DNA from: Candidatus Omnitrophota bacterium
Lineage (GTDB): Bacteria; Omnitrophota; Gorgyraeia; Zapsychrales; Zapsychraceae
Length of the DNA: 5,924 nt
Assembly (NCBI GenBank): GCA_020430005.1
Contig: JAGQKQ010000116.1
Coordinates: 1 to 5,924, forward strand
Direction: 5' to 3'
In this document: positions 1 through 3,248 of the stretch, in pieces
How the letters are laid out: each line of letters begins with the position of its first letter
Position numbering within the stretch: position 1 is the stretch's first letter
Position numbers and translations under genes: made by a program
Notes under the pieces: model-generated
The model's input: the letters and a program-made list of their open reading frames with translations, nothing else
Databases searched by the model: none
Told to the model about the DNA's origin: nothing

Positions 1-15
1 GTTTTGATCATTTTT

Positions 16-23
16 GAGAAAGG
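16..23 (+). promoter_or_regulatory. Shine-Dalgarno site of ychF
   Basis: GAGAAAGG lies upstream of the ATG at 30, with 6 nt between its last G and the start codon. This is a good spacing and supports the ATG at 30 as the true ychF start. The ychF promoter must lie before the window. Confidence 0.7.
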
Positions 24-29
24 TTAGTC

Positions 30-1103
30 ATGGAAATAGGTATTGTCGGTTTGCCCAATGTCGGGAAATCTTCACTTTTTAATGCGTTAACGGGAGCGGG
101 TATTGCCGCAGAGAATTTTCCCTTTACAACGATTGAGCCAAATGTCGGTGTTGTGCCTTTACCTGATGAGCGTTTGTCCCGTTTGGCCGAGGAATTTAAC
201 AGCGCGAAAATAACTCCGGCCGGAATACGTTTCGTTGATATCGCCGGTTTGGTAAAAGGAGCCAGTCAGGGCGAAGGGCTCGGGAATAAATTTTTAGGAA
301 ATATTCGAGCGGTCGATGCGATTTGCCATGTGATCCGTTGTTTTCATGACGATGATGTTGTTAATGTGATGGGAGATCTGGATCCGATTCAGGCCTGCGA
401 CATAATTGAAACAGAGCTGCTATTGTCGGATTTGCAACAAGCCGAAAATGCTCTGGGCCGTTATCAAAAAGCGGCTAAGTCCGGTAAGAAGGAAGATAAA
501 GACAAGGTCGCCGTGATGCAGGCGATCATTCAGGGTTTTAATGACGGTAAGCCGGCACGTCTGCAGGATATTCCGGCCGAAATGAAAAAAGAGTTTCAGT
601 TTTTAACCGGTAAACCGATTCTGTATGTTGCCAATACAGATGAAGGTGATGATGCCGCTGAGATTGTAAAACCGCTGGCGGAAAGAGCAAAGCAGGAAGG
701 GGCCGGCTTAATTTCGTTATGCACAAAGATTGAGGCCGAAATCCTTGAACTTCCTGAAGAAGAACGTACATCCTATTATGAAGAAGCCGGTATCACTACG
801 CCCGGTTTGGGACGTCTGGCCAAGGCCGGAAGAGAACTCTTGAATTTGGTTTGTTTTTTTACAGCCGGGGATACAGAAACGCGTGCCTGGCTTATTCCCA
901 AAGGAACCACAGCCGTTAAAGCCGCCGGAAAAATTCATACAGACATTGAACGCGGTTTCATTCGTGCGGAAACATACCGCTATAAAGATTTGGAAGAACT
1001 GGGATCTTACGCCCAGGTTCAGGCCAAAAATAAAGTCACCTTGGAAGGAAAAGATTATCCTGTCCAGGACGGTGATGTGATTTATTTTCGTTTTAGCGTC
1101 TAA
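30..1103 (+). CDS. ychF: Redox/ribosome-associated ATPase YchF (OLA1-type Obg-family P-loop NTPase)
   Basis: This is a cytoplasmic P-loop NTPase of the Obg/OLA1 family that binds ribosomes and prefers ATP to GTP (family knowledge). The 357 residues are close to the usual length of about 363. The G1 P-loop GLPNVGKS is at residues 7-14. The switch I block with NFPFTTIEPNVG is at about 29-40. The G3 motif DIAG is at 70-73, followed by L74, the hydrophobic replacement of the catalytic Gln that marks HAS-type NTPases. G4 is N202-T-D-E205, the NxxE form linked to ATP specificity in YchF rather than the GTP-specific NKxD. A helical, Lys-rich coiled-coil insert lies around 120-190. The C-terminal TGS domain spans about 275-357, with the conserved GFIRAE (309-314) and a DGDVIYF segment near the end. 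The gene heads a tightly packed run; its TAA shares one base with the next ATG. The usual partner gene pth is not in the window. Identification is secure. Confidence 0.97.
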   Translation: MEIGIVGLPNVGKSSLFNALTGAGIAAENFPFTTIEPNVGVVPLPDERLSRLAEEFNSAKITPAGIRFVDIAGLVKGASQGEGLGNKFLGNIRAVDAICHVIRCFHDDDVVNVMGDLDPIQACDIIETELLLSDLQQAENALGRYQKAAKSGKKEDKDKVAVMQAIIQGFNDGKPARLQDIPAEMKKEFQFLTGKPILYVANTDEGDDAAEIVKPLAERAKQEGAGLISLCTKIEAEILELPEEERTSYYEEAGITTPGLGRLAKAGRELLNLVCFFTAGDTETRAWLIPKGTTAVKAAGKIHTDIERGFIRAETYRYKDLEELGSYAQVQAKNKVTLEGKDYPVQDGDVIYFRFSV

Positions 1104-1516
1104 TGATGACGAAGAGATTAATCTTTATTTTGGGAACGCTTATCTTTACGGGATGCGCTTCATTTTCTCCCCGGCAAGCCAAGCTTGTGGGACAATGGCG
1201 CTTTCAAGACCCCGCGCTCGGCCCTCACACAATAAGCTTTACGCATGACAATCAATTCACCTTAGATTATAATGGAGATAATCAAAAAGATATTTGGGGG
1301 CATTACGATATTGTCCTGAACAAATATATTAAGTTCGAGGACGCAAGGGAAGAGATGTTTACAGTCTGCCTTCACTCGGGATATTATGCGTTTAGCATCC
1401 ACAACAATGAGTTGACGTTTGAAACATTCGCCGATACATGCGGTCCCAGAATCGGAACATTACTGGCGGGATGGAAAAAGGTCACTGCCGACAAATTGTA
1501 TCAACCGTCAAAATGA
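1103..1516 (+). CDS. Small predicted lipoprotein, lipocalin-like/DUF-type beta-barrel (function unknown)
   Basis: The 137-residue product starts with a short basic head (MMTKR), a hydrophobic stretch at 6-16 and a lipobox-like TGC ending at Cys18. It is therefore probably lipidated and anchored in a membrane facing the periplasm. Position -3 is Phe instead of the usual Leu/Val/Ile, a slight deviation. The mature part is strand-rich: a GQWRF segment at 30-34, a DNQFTLDYNG stretch near 49-58, and a C-terminal pattern D111-x-C113-x-x-R116 with W124 further on. That layout (GxW at the front, C..R...W at the end) resembles small lipocalin-like lipoproteins; I infer the fold by resemblance only. 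Cys89 and Cys113 could form a disulfide after export. No Shine-Dalgarno is visible. The start codon overlaps the ychF stop (TAATG), so translation is probably coupled. A second ATG follows immediately at 1106 and is an equally possible start. No substrate or partner can be named. Confidence 0.8.
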   Translation: MMTKRLIFILGTLIFTGCASFSPRQAKLVGQWRFQDPALGPHTISFTHDNQFTLDYNGDNQKDIWGHYDIVLNKYIKFEDAREEMFTVCLHSGYYAFSIHNNELTFETFADTCGPRIGTLLAGWKKVTADKLYQPSK

Positions 1517-2211
1517 CAGGATTTATGCGTTTTCTAAAATTATCATTAAGCATCTTCTTTTTTACAGTCCTATTATGCGGACTCTTTTCCAGCCGCCTTT
1601 CCGCCGAGGAAAATCCTCCTGCCAGAACGTTAGTGTATAACACCTATGATTCCAAAACCGGAGAATACATTAGTGAATACAAAATGGTTCTTGGGTATTT
1701 TCAGGATACAAAACAGGATGTAACGATTGATTACGAAGGTATCCAGGAAAAGTATGAATTGGATTTTCGTTACGAAACGCAGCGGGTAAAATTTACAGAT
1801 AAATTGACAGTCACCAATTATACCGGTATTCGCTATGGCGATCAGTTTGTCATTACGGGCATATTAAACGGTGAGACGATCAATCGGACTTTAACGGTCG
1901 ATGGGCTTCCTTTTTATTTTAATCCCAAATTAGGCCTTATGGATTTTGTCATCAGAAATGATCAGAAAAGAGAATTTTGGGGGATCAGGAATGACACGTT
2001 GTCAACTTACCGTATGGTCGCGAAAAAAATGGGCGAAGAGTTTGTGAATGTCAATAATTCGCCTGTCGAGGCTGTGAAGGTTTATTGGGCGCCGGTCGGG
2101 ATGGCTTCGATGTTTTTTCACCGGACATACTGGTTCAGGAAAAAGGACGGTGTTTTTCTGAAAGCGGAAGGTTCTAATAATCGGACGCGAATTCTTGTGC
2201 GGGAGAAGTAG
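1513..2211 (+). CDS. Exported periplasmic protein, DUF3108-like (function unknown)
   Basis: From the ATG at 1513 the product has 232 residues. It begins with a clear signal peptide: basic MTGFMRFLK, a long hydrophobic core (about 9-25), then a polar SSRLSA with probable cleavage after Ala31. The LLC inside the core is not a good lipobox because Leu is at -1, so I predict a soluble exported protein. The mature part is beta-strand-rich: Tyr/Phe-rich alternating segments, VYNTYDSKTGEY near 41-52, a GLPFYFNP turn at 131-138, and a C-terminal segment where YWAPVG (191-196) and YWFRKKDGVFLKAEG (206-220) resemble the 'convert to physical units/linear slope' end of DUF3108 proteins. The family match is by resemblance and not certain. 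The frame is open upstream to an ATG at 1438, but that start would overlap the lipoprotein gene by 79 bp and bury the signal peptide. The ATGA overlap at 1513 or the ATG at 1525 fits better. Its 3' end overlaps the opposing nuclease-like gene by 38 bp. Confidence 0.82.
   Translation: MTGFMRFLKLSLSIFFFTVLLCGLFSSRLSAEENPPARTLVYNTYDSKTGEYISEYKMVLGYFQDTKQDVTIDYEGIQEKYELDFRYETQRVKFTDKLTVTNYTGIRYGDQFVITGILNGETINRTLTVDGLPFYFNPKLGLMDFVIRNDQKREFWGIRNDTLSTYRMVAKKMGEEFVNVNNSPVEAVKVYWAPVGMASMFFHRTYWFRKKDGVFLKAEGSNNRTRILVREK
1518..1521 (+). promoter_or_regulatory. Possible Shine-Dalgarno for an internal start at 1525
   Basis: AGGA lies 3 nt before an in-frame ATG at 1525, closer than ideal. Starting there would give a 228-residue product beginning MRFLKLS, a more typical signal-peptide head. 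The alternative ATG at 1513 has no visible ribosome-binding site and would depend on coupling through its ATGA overlap with the preceding stop. Confidence 0.35.
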
Positions 2212-3046
2212 AATCATTCTGTAATTTGATTTCCGCCCAGACGGGTAAATGATCGCTCGCCGAACGGTTTTTAACCATACCACTATCGGTCACGATACAG
2301 TTTTTTGTGAAAATGTGATCCAGCACAGTTTTCTTGTTAAAAAAATACCAATGCTTATAAGTCCATAGTACCTTGTCGGTGGCATGCGCATACCCATGAT
2401 GATCAAAGTTTTCAATTAAGGTGTTTCTAACAATGTTTGTTACGCTATTAAAGTCGCCGCCGATAATCTGATTTTCAATAGTGGCGGGTATCGCGTTGAT
2501 AATGTTCTCAACCTGTTCCGCACGTTGTTCGGGCTGTAGAAAAATATCCATGTGTACGGACGACACGGCAATGATAGTTCCATTGATATTGATATGCGCG
2601 ATAACAGCAACGCGCTGCAACATCTGCGGGTCAAGGTGAGGAAGGATAAGTTTCTCATCATGGATAATAGGCCATTTCGAAAGAATCGCGTTTCCCAAAT
2701 CTGAATCGGGAACGGGATGGATCGCGGAAGGGTAATAAACATAATTATATCCCAGGCTTGAAGCCAGTTTCTGCGCGGATTGATCTGTCATTTCCTGTAG
2801 AAGCAAGATATCGGCCTGCTTCAGATGATCATCATTCAAAATGATTTTAATAGCCTTAGCGGTTTTCTTCCCGTGTTTAATATTATAGGAGCCGATAATA
2901 AGCGTATCATGGGCTGCCGGTTTTGCCGCGATGGAGAAATCGGCAAAGCGGGGGCTATTTTTTTCCGTATAATTAAACCCTTTCAGCGGATGACAGCCGG
3001 CTGCTATAAAGGCAAAAATTAAAAATATCCAGAGAGTTCGTTTCAT
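2174..3046 (-). CDS. Lipoprotein of the endonuclease/exonuclease/phosphatase (EEP) superfamily
   Basis: The 290-residue product opens with MKRTLWIFL, a hydrophobic core and an AAGC lipobox-like site (Cys18), so it is probably a lipidated envelope protein. The EEP fold follows with its metal/catalytic set in order: Asn55 in SYNIKHG, Glu85 in LLLQE, His165 in SSVHMD, Asp198 and Asn200 in GGDFNS, Asp243-His244 in LDHIF, and Asp265-His266 in SDHLP. All main EEP catalytic positions appear present, so a divalent-metal phosphoesterase is expected. Relatives cleave DNA, RNA, phosphoinositides or other phosphodiesters, and the substrate cannot be read from sequence. Being outside the cytoplasm argues against a role in DNA repair and for scavenging or turnover of exogenous nucleic acid or phosphoesters (inference). 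No strong Shine-Dalgarno precedes the ATG; GAAG sits only 1 nt away. It is divergent from the helicase gene and convergent with the exported-protein gene, with which it shares 38 bp including the TAG stop. Confidence 0.9.
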   Translation of the reverse strand: MKRTLWIFLIFAFIAAGCHPLKGFNYTEKNSPRFADFSIAAKPAAHDTLIIGSYNIKHGKKTAKAIKIILNDDHLKQADILLLQEMTDQSAQKLASSLGYNYVYYPSAIHPVPDSDLGNAILSKWPIIHDEKLILPHLDPQMLQRVAVIAHININGTIIAVSSVHMDIFLQPEQRAEQVENIINAIPATIENQIIGGDFNSVTNIVRNTLIENFDHHGYAHATDKVLWTYKHWYFFNKKTVLDHIFTKNCIVTDSGMVKNRSASDHLPVWAEIKLQNDSTSPAQEFASDY

Positions 3047-3052
3047 ACTTCA

Positions 3053-3080
3053 ACTATACACTGATTTCCTGGAATTGCAA
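3053..3080 (-). promoter_or_regulatory. Candidate proximal promoter of the EEP lipoprotein gene
   Basis: On the minus strand TTGCAA (3080-3075) is followed after 16 nt by TATAGT (3058-3053). The -10 differs from consensus at one position and the -35 at two. A start about 7 nt downstream would fall on or next to the A of the ATG at 3046, implying a leaderless or near-leaderless mRNA. That would agree with the missing ribosome-binding site. The call rests on hexamer similarity only. Confidence 0.35.
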
Positions 3081-3094
3081 AGGAACATAAATAT

Positions 3095-3124
3095 TTGACA
3101 GTTAATATGTTATGACCATATTAT
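3095..3124 (+). promoter_or_regulatory. Strong sigma-70-like promoter toward the helicase gene
   Basis: A perfect -35 TTGACA (3095-3100) is separated by 18 nt from the -10 TATTAT (3119-3124), which differs from TATAAT at one base. Transcription would start near 3131 and give a leader of about 118 nt before the TTG start at 3249. This is the best promoter-like sequence in the intergenic region, and it lies correctly upstream of the large plus-strand gene. Confidence 0.6.
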
Positions 3125-3131
3125 TGGTCAA
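3102..3131 (-). promoter_or_regulatory. Candidate opposing promoter toward the EEP gene
   Basis: On the minus strand TTGACC (3131-3126, one mismatch to TTGACA) is followed after 18 nt by TATTAA (3107-3102, four of six matching). Transcription would start near 3095 and give a leader of about 49 nt before the ATG at 3046. It lies face to face over the forward promoter, so the two could not be occupied by polymerase at once. The -10 is weak, so this is less certain than the forward promoter. Confidence 0.3.
3113..3130. promoter_or_regulatory. Perfect inverted repeat bracketing the -10 box; likely operator
   Basis: TGACCA (3113-3118) and TGGTCA (3125-3130) are perfect inverted copies separated by six bases, and those six bases are exactly the forward -10 hexamer TATTAT. 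The right arm also supplies most of the -35 of the opposing promoter. A dimeric repressor bound here would block both directions. The symmetry and placement are seen directly. The regulator is unknown, and no regulator gene lies in the window. Confidence 0.5.
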
Positions 3132-3163
3132 AAGGCGGTGTTTTTTTTCAGAAACAGCCTTTT
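3130..3163 (+). other. Predicted 5'-leader hairpin with an internal T8 tract
   Basis: AAAAGGC (3130-3136) pairs with GCCTTTT (3157-3163). After a two-base bulge (GG, 3137-3138), TGTTT (3139-3143) pairs with AAACA (3152-3156). This gives 12 pairs around an 8-nt loop that contains the rest of a run of eight T (3141-3148). No T-run follows the 3' arm, so it does not look like a forward terminator. It begins where the forward transcript is expected to start, so it could be a 5'-terminal stabilising stem. Folding is inferred by eye. Confidence 0.4.
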
Positions 3164-3195
3164 GATGGTTTTATGTAGAAATTGCCGAAATGATG

Positions 3196-3201
3196 TATAA
3201 T
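3196..3201 (+). promoter_or_regulatory. Isolated consensus -10 (TATAAT), possible second helicase promoter
   Basis: A perfect TATAAT sits 47 nt before the TTG start and would yield a leader of about 41 nt. No recognisable -35 occurs at 16-19 nt upstream, and the TG at 3194-3195 is one base off the extended -10 position. It may be a weak secondary promoter or simply A/T-rich chance. Between here and the start codon only a short tandem copy of TCGTAA (3213-3224) stands out. Confidence 0.2.
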
Positions 3202-3248
3202 AAAAACATTTATCGTAATCGTAATTTTCTTCATATCCGGGATAACCA

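Larger units (their letters stand above)
3047..3248. other. Divergent intergenic regulatory region
   Basis: This 202-bp A/T-rich stretch between the divergent EEP and helicase genes has no coding potential that I can support. It contains the candidate promoters, the inverted repeat and the hairpin listed separately, and I see no tRNA, small RNA gene or riboswitch consensus in it. Confidence 0.7.

Noticed and set aside
538..938. Minus-strand open frames at 538-771 and 717-938
   Set aside because: They lie antisense within ychF, have biased low-complexity composition, no ribosome-binding site and no recognisable domain.
883..1080. Plus-strand open frame inside the end of ychF
   Set aside because: Alternative-frame shadow of the conserved TGS domain, which clearly uses the ychF frame.
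1438..1512. Longer N-terminus for the exported protein (ATG at 1438)
   Set aside because: It would overlap the lipoprotein gene by 79 bp and place 25 polar residues before an otherwise normal signal peptide; 1513 or 1525 is better.
2210..2220. Small palindrome AGAATCATTCT at the exported-protein stop
   Set aside because: Only 5-bp arms, A/T-rich and without a T-run; too weak for a terminator or operator.
2002..2283. Minus-strand open frame across the convergent overlap
   Set aside because: It overlaps both real genes in different frames, is rich in Arg and His without domain signal, and lacks a start site.
2440..3022. Open frames at 2440-2742 (-) and 2825-3022 (+) in the EEP gene
   Set aside because: Shadows of the well-supported EEP coding frame with no motifs of their own.
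3130..3163. Hairpin as an intrinsic terminator
   Set aside because: The T8 tract is inside the loop rather than after the stem in the forward direction, and the reverse direction has only TTTT after a weak stem.
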